Position numbers and translations under genes: made by a program
Assembly (NCBI GenBank): GCA_963795805.1
Contig: CAWCIV010000004.1
Coordinates: forward strand, 124,001 to 188,000
Reading direction: 5' to 3'
Source of the DNA: JALYYC01 sp963795805
Lineage (GTDB): Bacteria; Chloroflexota; Dormibacteria; CF-121
Length of the DNA stretch: 64,000 bases
Notes under the pieces: generated by a model
Databases searched by the model: none
What the model was told of the DNA's origin: nothing
What the model saw: only the letters and a program-made list of their open reading frames with translations
Shown here: positions 33,771 to 42,510 of the stretch, piece by piece
How positions within the stretch are numbered: the first letter of the stretch is position 1
How the letters are laid out: every line of letters begins with the position of its first letter

Positions 33771-34753
33771 CTACTTGAAGATCAGCGGGAGCAGGCCAAC
33801 GGCGATGTCGTAACCGGCGTGGGCCACGATGCAGGTCAGCGTGCCTGATCGGAGGCGGAGCCAGCCAAGCCCGACTCCGAGGACGAAGACCTCCAACGAC
33901 GCGAACGTGATGCCGTACTGGGTATGCAGCGCGGCAAACAATAACGCGGTGACGAAAATCCCCAGCCGTGGGACGAGGGCGCCTCGAAAGACGATCTCTT
34001 CGACGACTCCCGCCAGCAGGCCGAGAAAGATGATCGCGCCCGGGTTGTTGAAGCGGCTGAAGAGAACCGTGCTCACGTCGGTGACCTCTTTCTGGGTCGC
34101 GGGGGTTACGATGCCGGCGACCCACTCGATGCCATAGGCGATCCCCATGAAGACCGGGATCGCCAGCAACGCGACCAGCCACCAGTACCGCGCCGGCGGC
34201 GACCGCAGCCCGAGTCGATCCAACGTTTCCGAAAAGGACCGTCTGACGAAGAGCCCGACCGCAAAGAAGGCCAGGAGAAGCAGGGGAATGTCCTGGAAAA
34301 GCAGATCCGTGATCGTCAACGGCGGGCTGTCCTTCAGCGCGGCCAGGATATTGACGGCCAGCTGGCTTCCCAGTTGCTGGGCCAGGAACAGGATGCCGAT
34401 GACGAGCGTGATGTAGGCGACCGGGGAGCCGGCGCGCAGCGGCAGCCGTCGCGCGATGGCGCGTTGAACCGGCGGCACCAGCAGCAGCAGCCCGAGCAGG
34501 CCGGCGACCGCGATCGGAATCGCGATTTCCTCAGAGGCGCGAAACTGATTGGCCGTCGCCTGGCCGGCACTGTAGAGGAGGCGCCTGGAAGAGCCCGAGC
34601 AGGATCCCGCCAACCAGCGCCAGGCCCGAAAGCGACGCCGCCGATGATCAGGGTCAGGATGCGTGGGGTGCGGTATCGCTCGCCGAAATTGGCGAGCACG
34701 TAGAGGCCGATCAGGGTGAGGAGGAGGGCCAGCGTCGACAGCTGCGCTGCCAA
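33771..34753 (-). CDS. CPBP-family intramembrane protease, two frameshifts near N-terminus
   Basis: Membrane metalloprotease of the CPBP/Abi family. The three family motifs are present in the C-terminal half: EEIVFRGALVPRLG (Glu-Glu-x3-Arg), FAALHTQYG (Phe-x3-His) and VAHAGYD. About eight hydrophobic helices. The N-terminal part is in three frames: AQLSTLALLLTLIGLYVLAN from TTG 34753, then SGLALVGGILLGLFQ, then RLLYSAGQATANQF. Joining them by single-base changes near 34632 and 34590 gives a continuous membrane protein of about 325 aa. Substrate unknown; it lies beside the slipin/NfeD pair, another membrane-protease system. Confidence 0.75.
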
Positions 34754-34780
34754 GGTCGGCCAGCCGCGGCGCGATCGAGG

Positions 34781-35585
34781 TCAGCTTTTTGCCGGGGCCG
34801 GGGCCGGGGCGGTCCCGGACGGCCGGGCCCGCAGCTGCATCATCTGTTCCATCATGTCGATCGGCATCGGAAACACGATGACCGTGTTCCGTTCCACGCC
34901 GATCTCGGTCAGCGTCTGCAGGTAGCGCAGCTGGAGCGCGCTCGGCTCGCGCGCGATCACGGTAGCCGCCTCGGTCAGTTTCTGAGCGGCCTCGAATTCG
35001 CCCTGCGCGTGGATGATCTTCGCTCGCTTCTCGCGCTCAGCCTCCGCCTGCTTGGCCATCGCGCGCTGCATCGTCGAGGGCAGCTCGACATCCTTGATCT
35101 CAACCGTTGACACCTTGATGCCCCACGGCTCGGTCTGCTCGTCGATAATCTGCTGCAGCCGGCCATTGATCTTCTCGCGGTTCGCCAGCAACTCGTCCAG
35201 CGACGACTGGCCGAGCACGCTCCGCAGTGTTGTTTGCGCTATCTGTGACGTGGCGTTGATGATAGTTGGCCACCTTCGTGACGGCGAAGTTCGGGTTGAC
35301 GACCAGGAAATAGATGACGGCGTTGACCTTGATCGTCACGTTGTCGAGGCTGATCACCTCCTGCGGCGGCACCTCCAGGGTGACCGTCCGCAGGTCGATC
35401 TTTACCAGCCGGTCGATGCCGAACGGGATGATCAATCGCAGCCCGGGTCCCTTGAGCGCCATCAGCCGGCCCAACCGGAAGAGCACACCGCGCTCGTACT
35501 CGTTGATGATGCGGATCGCGGAGCTCAGGCCGATCAAGACCACGACCACGATGACGCCAAGCACGATTAGCGCAAAGAATCCCAT
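34781..35585 (-). CDS. Slipin (SPFH/stomatin protein), one frameshift
   Basis: Membrane-anchored SPFH protein. N-terminal helix FFALIVLGVIVVVVLIGLSS, then SAIRIINEYERGVLFRLGRL and VPPQEVISLDNVTIKVNAVI. After KVANY the frame breaks; the next frame gives ATSQIAQTTLRSVLGQSSLD, ANREKINGRLQQIIDEQTEP and WGIKVSTVEIKDVELPSTMQ, the conserved C-terminal part. Dropping one base near 35264 joins them into about 267 aa. GGAGGAGGG precedes the ATG. It follows NfeD by 29 nt; slipin and NfeD protease usually form a pair controlling membrane-protein quality. Confidence 0.88.
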
Positions 35586-35614
35586 CGCTTCCCTCCTCCT
35601 GTACTGCCTCGATG

Positions 35615-36946
35615 TTACGAGGTCAGGGCCACCTGCAAACGCAGGCCGTCGATGCCAACGACCCGGACCGAGGCGCCCTCTGGAATGGAACCGGACTCCG
35701 CGGTTGCCTTCCAGAGCGCACCGTCGATGAAGACCAGGCCGGCCGGCGTCAGCGGCTCGCGAACAACGCCGAGGCGTCCCACCATTGATTCTTCCCCCAC
35801 CTCGTATGGCATGCGGCGGGCGGCGATCACCTTTCGCAGGATGAAGCCGAAGATGCCGGCGATCACGACGACAGTCACCAGGAGCAGCGCGATGTTGATG
35901 CCTTCGCTAAGGAAGCCGGTATCGATCAGCATCAGCCCTCCAAGTGTCATCGCGATGACCGCGGCGGTCGTCAGCACGCCGTGTGTCACCGCCTTGAGGT
36001 CGACCACGAACAACAGCATGGCCAGCGCGATGAGGATGATCCCGGCGGTGTTGATCGGAAGATTGAAGAGCGACAGGGCGGCGAGCACGCCGGCGATGAC
36101 GCCGATGACGCCCGGCAGGACGAAGGCCGGATGGGTTGCCCAGACCCCGATGCCGATGATGGCCAGCAGGAAGAGGAGATAGATGAGGTTCGGGTCGGCC
36201 GCCGCCTCGAGGAACCGATCGAATCCGGTGAGGTCATCGCGCTGGATGCCGGCGTGCGCGGTCTGGAGGACGTACGGGTGACCACCCTTGTTCACCTGGC
36301 GTCCGTCGAGGGCGGTCAGCAGGGTATCCAGGTCGCGCGATTCGAAGTCGACCACGCCCAGCCTGACCGCTTCATCGGACGGCACATTGAGGCTCTGCCG
36401 GACCGCTTTCTCGGCCCAGTCGGCGTTCCGATGGTGCAGCGTCGCGAGCGCGCGGACGTACGCGGCCGCATCGTTCTCGATCTTGATGCTCTCGACGTCG
36501 GGCGGTGCCGCCGCTGGTGACGCGCTCGGGCCTGGCGCGGGGTTCGAGCCACCGAGGCTCACCGGGTGGGCTGACCCGATGTTGGTCCCCGGCGCCATCA
36601 CCGCAAGATCGGCTGCCTCGGTGATGTACAGACCGGCCGAGGCGGCCCGCGCGCCCGAGGGCGAGACGAAAACAACGACGGGAATCGGCGCGCCGAGGAT
36701 CTTCTTGATGATGTCGCGCATCGACGTGTCGAGACCGCCCGGCGTATCCATGGCGATGATCAGCGCGGTGGCGTTGCCCTGCACCGCCCGGTCCACCGCC
36801 GTCACGAGATAGTGGTCCGTGATCGGGTTCACGACACCGGCGAGGGTGGCAACCAGCACGTGGGGCTCGCTGGCGCGGGCCGGGACGGCGGTCCAGCTGA
36901 GGGTGAGAAAGGCGGCGAGCGCAACGAGGCGCGACGCGCGCTTCAT
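35615..36946 (-). CDS. NfeD-family membrane serine protease
   Basis: 443-aa long-form NfeD protein (ClpP-like protease plus membrane domain plus OB fold). Signal peptide MKRASRLVALAAFLTLSWTA with a likely cut after PARA. ClpP-like domain: ALIIAMDTPGGLDTSMRDII and catalytic Ser in SPSGARAASAGLYI. Four to five helices follow (LIYLLFLLAIIGIGVWATHP, LPGVIGVIAGVLAALSLFNL, IILIALAMLLFVVDLKAVTH), then the OB-like domain ending GASVRVVGIDGLRLQV. The known partner of such proteases is the slipin encoded next. ATG 36946 has TAGAAT exactly 6 nt upstream (leaderless). Confidence 0.9.
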   Translation of the reverse strand: MKRASRLVALAAFLTLSWTAVPARASEPHVLVATLAGVVNPITDHYLVTAVDRAVQGNATALIIAMDTPGGLDTSMRDIIKKILGAPIPVVVFVSPSGARAASAGLYITEAADLAVMAPGTNIGSAHPVSLGGSNPAPGPSASPAAAPPDVESIKIENDAAAYVRALATLHHRNADWAEKAVRQSLNVPSDEAVRLGVVDFESRDLDTLLTALDGRQVNKGGHPYVLQTAHAGIQRDDLTGFDRFLEAAADPNLIYLLFLLAIIGIGVWATHPAFVLPGVIGVIAGVLAALSLFNLPINTAGIILIALAMLLFVVDLKAVTHGVLTTAAVIAMTLGGLMLIDTGFLSEGINIALLLVTVVVIAGIFGFILRKVIAARRMPYEVGEESMVGRLGVVREPLTPAGLVFIDGALWKATAESGSIPEGASVRVVGIDGLRLQVALTS

Positions 36947-36952
36947 CGATTG

Positions 36953-36973
36953 ATTCTAGGTGCCGGGTAGAGT
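36953..36973. promoter_or_regulatory. Back-to-back -10 elements of nfeD and GNAT genes
   Basis: Minus TAGAAT (36958-36953) ends 6 nt before the nfeD ATG; plus TAGAGT (36968-36973) ends 6 nt before the GNAT GTG. The 33 nt between the two start codons hold both promoters, so each -35 zone must lie inside the opposite gene. Confidence 0.5.
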
Positions 36974-36979
36974 ACGTCG

Positions 36980-37501
36980 GTGACAGACGAGTCGGTGCTT
37001 TCTGGCGCGCGAGTCCAACTGCGTCCGGTGCAGGTAAACGACGTTCAGAGACTCGCCGCGATGCTGGCCACCCCTGAGGTGTCGCGATGGTGGGGCCTTC
37101 CGCCCACGCCGGATGCGCTGGGCCGTGACCTCGCCGAGGAGGACGCCGACCACTTCGCCATCACGGTCGACTCGGACCTCGCGGGAATGATCCAGTATCA
37201 CGAGGAAGACGAACCGGCCTACCGCTCGGCGGGCATCGACATCTTTCTCGCGCCCGAGTACCAGGGACGCGGGCTCGGAACGGATGCCATCCGGACGTTG
37301 GCGCGGCACCTGCTCGAAGGCCGCGGCCATCACCGTCTGACGATCGACCCCGCGGCCGACAATACGCGGGCGATCGCCGCCTACCGCAAGGTGGGCTTTA
37401 AGCCGGTGGGGGTCATGCGGCAGTACGAACGAGGCCTCGACGGCACCTGGCACGACGGTCTGCTGATGGACCTCCTGCGCAGCGAGTTCATCGATGGCTA
37501 G
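36980..37501 (+). CDS. GNAT acetyltransferase resembling AAC(6')
   Basis: 173-aa acetyl-CoA-dependent N-acetyltransferase. The order LRPVQVNDVQRLAAMLATPE, VSRWWG, AGMIQYHEEDEPAYRSAGID, IFLAPEYQGRGLGTDAIRTL (acetyl-CoA loop QGRGLG), HHRLTIDPAADNTRAIAAYR, KVGFKPVGVMR follows the AAC(6')-Ib type of GNAT, which modifies aminoglycosides. Environmental relatives also act on other amines, so resistance is only a possibility. GTG 36980 is leaderless-type. Followed 51 nt later by the sigma-like gene. Confidence 0.8.
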   Translation: MTDESVLSGARVQLRPVQVNDVQRLAAMLATPEVSRWWGLPPTPDALGRDLAEEDADHFAITVDSDLAGMIQYHEEDEPAYRSAGIDIFLAPEYQGRGLGTDAIRTLARHLLEGRGHHRLTIDPAADNTRAIAAYRKVGFKPVGVMRQYERGLDGTWHDGLLMDLLRSEFIDG

Positions 37502-37539
37502 CCCTTGTCCGGCATGCCCGTCCCGGTCGGGAACCTCCT

Positions 37540-37545
37540 TACAAT
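37540..37545 (+). promoter_or_regulatory. -10 element of sigma-like gene and gcv operon
   Basis: TACAAT ends 7 nt before ATG 37553. The genes from the sigma-like protein to gcvPB are contiguous, so this may drive all five. Confidence 0.5.
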
Positions 37546-37552
37546 GAGGTCA

Positions 37553-38147
37553 ATGCCACCGTCTCCGTTACGGCACCACCTCGAGGACGATGAGGAGGAC
37601 TACCGCGTCCAGGTGGCCCGCTATCCACGCCTGTCCGCTGAGGCTGAGGAACGATTGCTCCAGACCCGTGGTCCGGCTCGCGATCGAGCCAACCGAACCT
37701 TGATCGAGCACAACCTGTTCCTCGTCTTCGATGCGGCGATGGCCCGCAAAGACCGGGGCGTGCCCTTTGGCGATCTGTTTCAGGAAGGCACGGTGGGACT
37801 GATTTCCGCGGTTGAGCATTACAAGGCAGCCCAGCGCGGCTTCCACGCCAGTCTCGTCCAGGCGATCGACGCAACCATGGACGACGTGCTGGCGCAGACC
37901 GAGGAGGCGCAGCGAAACGACGAGGCCTTCGTCGCGGCCTGCCGCCTGCTCGAGTCGGCGCAGCGCCTGCTCTCGGCGCGCCTGGAGCGGAAGGCGACCC
38001 CGGCCGAGCTGGCGAAATTGCTGCAGTGGGAGGAGGCACGGGTCAACGTCATCCTCGAGATGCTCAACGACGCCAGCGAGGCTCCACGACCAGGAACTGT
38101 TCCAGTACCTGGACGATCTCGACGACCTCGATAGCGAAGAAGCGTGA
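37553..38147 (+). CDS. Sigma-70-like protein lacking region 4, one frameshift
   Basis: About 197-aa protein resembling sigma-factor regions 1.2 to 3. Seen: YPRLSAEAEERLLQ (region 1.2-like), RANRTLIEHNLFLVFDAAMA and GDLFQEGTVGLISAVEHYKA (region 2.1-2.2), then RGFHASLVQAIDATMDDVLA where region 2.3-2.4 would be but without the usual Trp/Arg residues, and a region-3-like helix LERKATPAELAKLLQWEEAR. No region 4. The frame breaks near 38082; the next frame gives LHDQELFQYLDDLDDLDSEE and a stop overlapping gcvT (GTGA). ATG 37553 has TACAAT 7 nt upstream. It may be a regulator derived from a sigma factor rather than a working one. Confidence 0.65.
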
Positions 38148-39251
38148 CCAGCCCCACCGCCACAGCCGAGCGAACTCCGCTGTACGACGAGCACCTACGC
38201 CTGCACGCGCGGATGACCGACTTCGGCGGCTGGTCGATGCCGCTGCAGTACACCTCGATCCGCGATGAGCATCTCGCGGTCCGACCAGGCGGCCGGCATC
38301 TTCGACCTCTCCCATATGGGCGAAATTCGCATCACCGGATCGGGAGCCCTGACGCTCGTCCAGCGCGTGGTTGCGAGAGACGTCTCGCGGCTGAAAGCGG
38401 GCCGGGCCCAATACACGGTGCTCTGCAACGAGGCTGGAGGCATCATCGACGACCTCCTGGTGTATGCGGAGGATGGCGGCTACCTGCTGGTCGTCAACGC
38501 CGGGAACCAGGACCGTGACTTCGAGTGGATCAAGCGGACATGCCGGACGCGACAGCGAGGTCAGCAATATCGGCCGGGAGACCGCGTTGATCGGCGTCCA
38601 GGGACCGCGCGCGGTGGAGATCGTCGAGTCGCCTGGCCGGACAGGATCTCACCGGTATCAAGTACTACGCCTTCGTCGACGGCACGATCGCCGGCAGTCG
38701 CCGCGCGGCTGTCGCGCACCGGATACACCGGCGAGGACGGTTTCGAGGTCTTCTGCGCTCCCGGCGCACGCCGCGGCCGTCTGGATCGCGCTCCTCGAAC
38801 AGGGTCGTGACCGGGGCCTGAAGCCGGCCGGCCTCGGGGCGCGCGATACGCTGCGCCTGGAGGCCGGCATGCGGCTCTACGGCAACGACATGGACGAGCA
38901 CACGAACCCGTTGCAGGCTGGGCTTCAGTGGACCGTCAGCCTGGAGAAGGACTTCATCGGCGTCGAAGCGCTGCGGCGCATCGCCGGCCATCCGGACCGG
39001 ACGATTGCCGGACTCAAGATGCTGGATCGAAGCATCCCGCGTCATGGCTACGCGGTGATCGAGGACGGGGAACGGGTCGGATCCGTGGGGTCCGGCAACG
39101 TTTCCTTTACGCTCGGCTACAACATCGCGATGGCATCCGTTCCACCCGAGCTCGCGACGATCGGGACACGCCTCGGGGTCGACGTTCGCGGAAACATGCA
39201 CCGGCCGAGGTCGTCCCGCTTCCGTTCTATAAGCGGCCGCAGGCGAAATGA
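38144..39251 (+). pseudogene. gcvT: Glycine cleavage T protein (aminomethyltransferase), about six frameshifts
   Basis: Tetrahydrofolate-dependent aminomethyltransferase of the glycine cleavage complex. Frames must be joined to read it: PLYDEHLRLHARMTDFGGWS, then SDQAAGIFDLSHMGEIRITG and YTVLCNEAGGIIDDLLVYAE, then VSNIGRETALIGVQGPRA, then TGIKYYAFVDGTIAGS, then LSRTGYTGEDGFEVFCA, then HAAAVWIALLEQG and LEAGMRLYGNDMDEHTNPLQ, and last PAEVVPLPFYKRPQAK. Breaks are near 38280, 38536, 38633, 38705, 38762 and 39205; most look like one extra base. Every piece is well conserved and gcvH and gcvP beside it are intact, so sequence error is likely, but true decay cannot be excluded. Confidence 0.85.
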
Positions 39252-39263
39252 AGGGGAGAGAGT

Positions 39264-39647
39264 ATGGCTGACCTGACCGGGATGCGATTCAGTGAGAGTC
39301 ATGAGTGGATCCGGTCTGACGGTGAGGTGGTGACCGTCGGCATCACGGAGTACGCGCAGTCTCAGCTTGGTGATGTGATCTACCTCGAGCTGCCCACCGT
39401 CGGGCAGCAACTGGAAGCCGGCGGACGGATGGGCGTGATCGAGTCGGTCAAAGCCGCCTCCGACCTGTACAGCCCGCTGAGTGGCGAAGTGGCCGAGGTC
39501 AACGGCGGACTCAAGGAACACCCCGAGTACATCAACCAGGACCCGTACGGAAAGGGCTGGATCCTGAAGCTGAAGTCCGTCAAGGACAATCCGAAGCTGC
39601 TCGACGAGAAGGCGTACGCCGCCTTTGTCGAGGGCCAGTCCCACTAG
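39264..39647 (+). CDS. gcvH: Glycine cleavage system H protein
   Basis: 127-aa lipoyl carrier that shuttles the aminomethyl group between P, T and L proteins. Contains SESHEWIRSDGEVVTVGITE, QLGDVIYLELPTVGQQLEAG and the lipoylated Lys in VIESVKAASDLYSPLSGEV (about residue 64). AGGGGAGAG precedes the ATG. Overlaps gcvPA by 1 nt. Confidence 0.96.
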   Translation: MADLTGMRFSESHEWIRSDGEVVTVGITEYAQSQLGDVIYLELPTVGQQLEAGGRMGVIESVKAASDLYSPLSGEVAEVNGGLKEHPEYINQDPYGKGWILKLKSVKDNPKLLDEKAYAAFVEGQSH

Positions 39648-40978
39648 TGTCCTATCTGCCGAACGCCGCCGGGGAGCGGGCGGACATGCTGAAGGTCCTC
39701 GAGCTGAAGAAGGTCGAAGAGCTCTTTCGCCAGATCCCAGAGCGGCTGCGGCTGACGTCCATCGACCTCCCGCCGCCGCTGTCGGAGGTCGAGCTCGTGC
39801 AGTATTTCCGGGAGCTCGGACGCCTCAATGTTCGGATCGCGCCGTCGCACAGTTTCCTCGGAGCCGGCGCTTCACGACGGTTCAGCCCAGCGATCGTCAA
39901 TGCCGTCATCTCCCGTCCGGACTTCTACACCACCTACACGCCGTACCAGGCCGAAGCCAGCCAGGGCACCTTGCAGGCAACCTATGAATTCCAGACGATG
40001 ATCGCGCTCCTGACCGGGCTCGATGTCGCCAACGCGTCGCTGTACGACGGAGCCACCGCCCTGGCCGAGGCGGCGAAGATGGCGGTGGCGCACACCGGAC
40101 GGAAGAACGTCGTCGTCGCCGGCGCGCTCCATCCTGAGTACGCCCAGGTCCTGCAGACCTATTCGGAGGCCCAGGACTACGAGATCCTCAGGGTGGTGGC
40201 CGGCGCCGATGGTCGCGTCGACGCGGCCAAGCTCGGCGCGGCGATCACCGAGACGACGGCCGCCGTCGTCCTGCAGCAACCGAATTTTTTCGGAATCCTC
40301 GAAGATGCCCCGGCGCTGAGCGACCTGGCCCATCAAGCCGGTGCGCTGCTGATCGCCTGCGTCGACCCACTCTCGCTGGGCGTCCTGACCGCGCCGGGAG
40401 ATTATGGCGCGGACCTCGCGGTTGGGGATGGCCAGCCGCTCGGCATCCCACTCTCGTTCGGCGGGCCGTATGTTGGATTCATCGCCTGCCGCGAGGCGCT
40501 GATGCGACGCATGCCCGGTCGTCTGGTGGGTGCCACCGTGGACGACCAGGGCCGCCGGGGGTTTGTGCTGACCCTGCAGGCCCGCGAGCAACACATTCGG
40601 CGGGAGAATGCCACCTCCAACATCACCACCAACCATGCCCTGATGGCGCTCGCGGCCACGGTTTATCTGGCCCACATGGGTGGGAAAGGGCTCGCCGCGC
40701 TGGCCGAGATCAGCGCCCAGCGTGCCCATCACCTCGCCGAGCGAGCCTCAAACAAGCCAGGCTACGGGCTTGCCTTCACCGGCCCCTACCTCTGGGAATT
40801 CGCCCTGCGCACCCCACACCCGGCCGAAGAGGTCCAGCAGCGGATGCTCGAACACGGCATCCTACCCGGTCTCCCACTCGGCAACTTGTTCCCCGATCTT
40901 CGCCAAGCGCTGCTGGTCTCGGTGACGGAGCTGAACGATCCGGCCAGCCTGGATCGCTTCGTCGAGGCGCTTCCCTGA
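39647..40978 (+). CDS. gcvPA: Glycine dehydrogenase (decarboxylating) subunit 1
   Basis: 443-aa alpha-type half of the two-subunit P protein that decarboxylates glycine with PLP. Seen: YLPNAAGERADMLKVLELKK, FLGAGASRRFSPAIVNAVIS, FYTTYTPYQAEASQGTLQAT, YEFQTMIALLTGLDVANASL, YDGATALAEAAKMA and LSFGGPYVGFIACREALMRR with MPGRLVGATVD. This subunit lacks the PLP lysine, which is in subunit 2. GTG start overlaps the gcvH stop; its own stop overlaps gcvPB as CTGA. Confidence 0.95.
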   Translation: MSYLPNAAGERADMLKVLELKKVEELFRQIPERLRLTSIDLPPPLSEVELVQYFRELGRLNVRIAPSHSFLGAGASRRFSPAIVNAVISRPDFYTTYTPYQAEASQGTLQATYEFQTMIALLTGLDVANASLYDGATALAEAAKMAVAHTGRKNVVVAGALHPEYAQVLQTYSEAQDYEILRVVAGADGRVDAAKLGAAITETTAAVVLQQPNFFGILEDAPALSDLAHQAGALLIACVDPLSLGVLTAPGDYGADLAVGDGQPLGIPLSFGGPYVGFIACREALMRRMPGRLVGATVDDQGRRGFVLTLQAREQHIRRENATSNITTNHALMALAATVYLAHMGGKGLAALAEISAQRAHHLAERASNKPGYGLAFTGPYLWEFALRTPHPAEEVQQRMLEHGILPGLPLGNLFPDLRQALLVSVTELNDPASLDRFVEALP

Positions 40979-42456
40979 ACGAACCGCTGCTGTTCGAGCT
41001 CGGCGCGGAGGACCGGCCGGCGCCGCGCCTGCCGGCGACCGGGATCACCGGGCGACCGCTCGCCGACCTCGTCCCCGCCGGCCTGCGTCGCGCGCACGCT
41101 CCCGCCATCGGGACACTGAGTGAGCCGGAGGTCGCGCGGCACTACGGTCGATTGGGGCGTCTGAACTTCAACCTCCATCAGGGTCTGTATCCGCTCGGTT
41201 CCTGCACGATGAAGTACAACCCCGCGGTCAACGAGGCACTGGCGCGGCTCGAGGATTTCGCGGATCTGCACCCATACCATCCTCAGGCGCGAGCCCAGGG
41301 CGCGCTTCGCCTGATGTGGGAGCTGGAGCAGGCGCTGCGCGCGATCACCGGCATGGACCGCATGAGCCTTCAACCGGCTGCAGGTGCGCACGGGGAATGG
41401 ACCGGCCTGCGACTCATCCAGGCGTATCACCGCAGCCGTGGCGAGATGCGTGACGAGGTCCTCGTGCCGGATAGCGCCCACGGCACCAACCCGGCGAGCG
41501 CGACCTTGTCGCGGCTCAAGACCGTCACCGTGAAGTCAGGGCGTGACGGACAGGTCGACCTCGACGACTTCAAGGCCAAGTTGACGAGGCGCGTTTCGGC
41601 GGTGATGCTGACCAATCCCAACACGGTCGGCCTCTTCGAGAAGGACATCCTGGAAATCGCCCGGCTCTCGCATGAGCACGGCGCGCAACTCTACTACGAC
41701 GGCGCCAACCTCAACGCGCTGGTCGGCGTCGCCCGACCGGGCGATATGGGCTTCGACGTCGTTCACCTCAACCTTCACAAAACCTTCTCGACCCCGCACG
41801 GGGGCGGGGGTCCGGGGGCTGGCCCGGTCGGGGTCAGGGCGCACCTGGTGCCCTTCCTCCCCATCCCGACGGTCGAGCGAGATGACGACGGATATCGCTT
41901 CGACTACGACCGACCACAATCGATCGGAAAGGTGCGCAGCTTTTATGGCAACTTCGGCATGTTGCTGCGCGCCTACGCCTACATCCGCACCTACGGCAAC
42001 GGCATCAACGAGGTTGCCCACAACGCGGTCCTCAATGCCAGCTACCTGCGGCATCGACTCCGCCCGTACTTTCCGGACGCGTTCGAGGGCCCGTCGCTCC
42101 ACGAGTTCGTGCTGACGGCGAAGAAGGCGAAGAGCGCGGGCGTCACGGCCAAGGACATCGCCAAACGCCTGATCGACCTCGGCTTCCATCCGCCGACGGT
42201 GTACTTTCCCCTGATCGTTCCCGAGGCGCTCATGATCGAGCCCACCGAGACCGAATCAAAAGCCTCGCTCGACGCCTTCGTGGCCGCCATCGGGCAGATC
42301 GCGTCGGAAATCGAGCATGATCCGGAGCTGGTCAAAGCCGCCCCGCTGAAGGCCCCGGTCGGCCGGCTCGACGAGGTTCGAGCCGCCCGTCAGCTGGACC
42401 TCCGCTGGCGGCCACCCGCCGACCGTCCGACCGCGGTTGGCGCACCCAAAGATTAG
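40975..42456 (+). CDS. gcvPB: Glycine dehydrogenase (decarboxylating) subunit 2, CTG start
   Basis: 493-aa beta-type half of the P protein. The N-terminus from CTG 40975 reads MNEPLLFELGAEDRPAPRLP and SEPEVARHYGRLGRLN, matching the conserved opening of the family (NEPLIFEL, SEPEVVRHYTRLS), so the non-standard start is well supported; no ATG or GTG occurs in frame before it is lost, and TTG 41152 would cut about 60 residues. Further: YPLGSCTMKYNPAVNE, AAGAHGEWTGLRLI, VPDSAHGTNPASAT, and the PLP Lys in VVHLNLHKTFSTPHGGGGPG. Overlaps gcvPA as CTGA. Confidence 0.94.
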   Translation: MNEPLLFELGAEDRPAPRLPATGITGRPLADLVPAGLRRAHAPAIGTLSEPEVARHYGRLGRLNFNLHQGLYPLGSCTMKYNPAVNEALARLEDFADLHPYHPQARAQGALRLMWELEQALRAITGMDRMSLQPAAGAHGEWTGLRLIQAYHRSRGEMRDEVLVPDSAHGTNPASATLSRLKTVTVKSGRDGQVDLDDFKAKLTRRVSAVMLTNPNTVGLFEKDILEIARLSHEHGAQLYYDGANLNALVGVARPGDMGFDVVHLNLHKTFSTPHGGGGPGAGPVGVRAHLVPFLPIPTVERDDDGYRFDYDRPQSIGKVRSFYGNFGMLLRAYAYIRTYGNGINEVAHNAVLNASYLRHRLRPYFPDAFEGPSLHEFVLTAKKAKSAGVTAKDIAKRLIDLGFHPPTVYFPLIVPEALMIEPTETESKASLDAFVAAIGQIASEIEHDPELVKAAPLKAPVGRLDEVRAARQLDLRWRPPADRPTAVGAPKD

Positions 42457-42491
42457 GTGGCGACATAGGTCGATTTTGAGCCCCGGTTTGA

Positions 42492-42497
42492 TACAAT
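42492..42497 (+). promoter_or_regulatory. -10 element of gyrB
   Basis: TACAAT ends 13 nt before TTG 42511. The leader would be about 7 nt, too short for a Shine-Dalgarno. Confidence 0.45.
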
Positions 42498-42510
42498 TTG
42501 AATACGCGAT

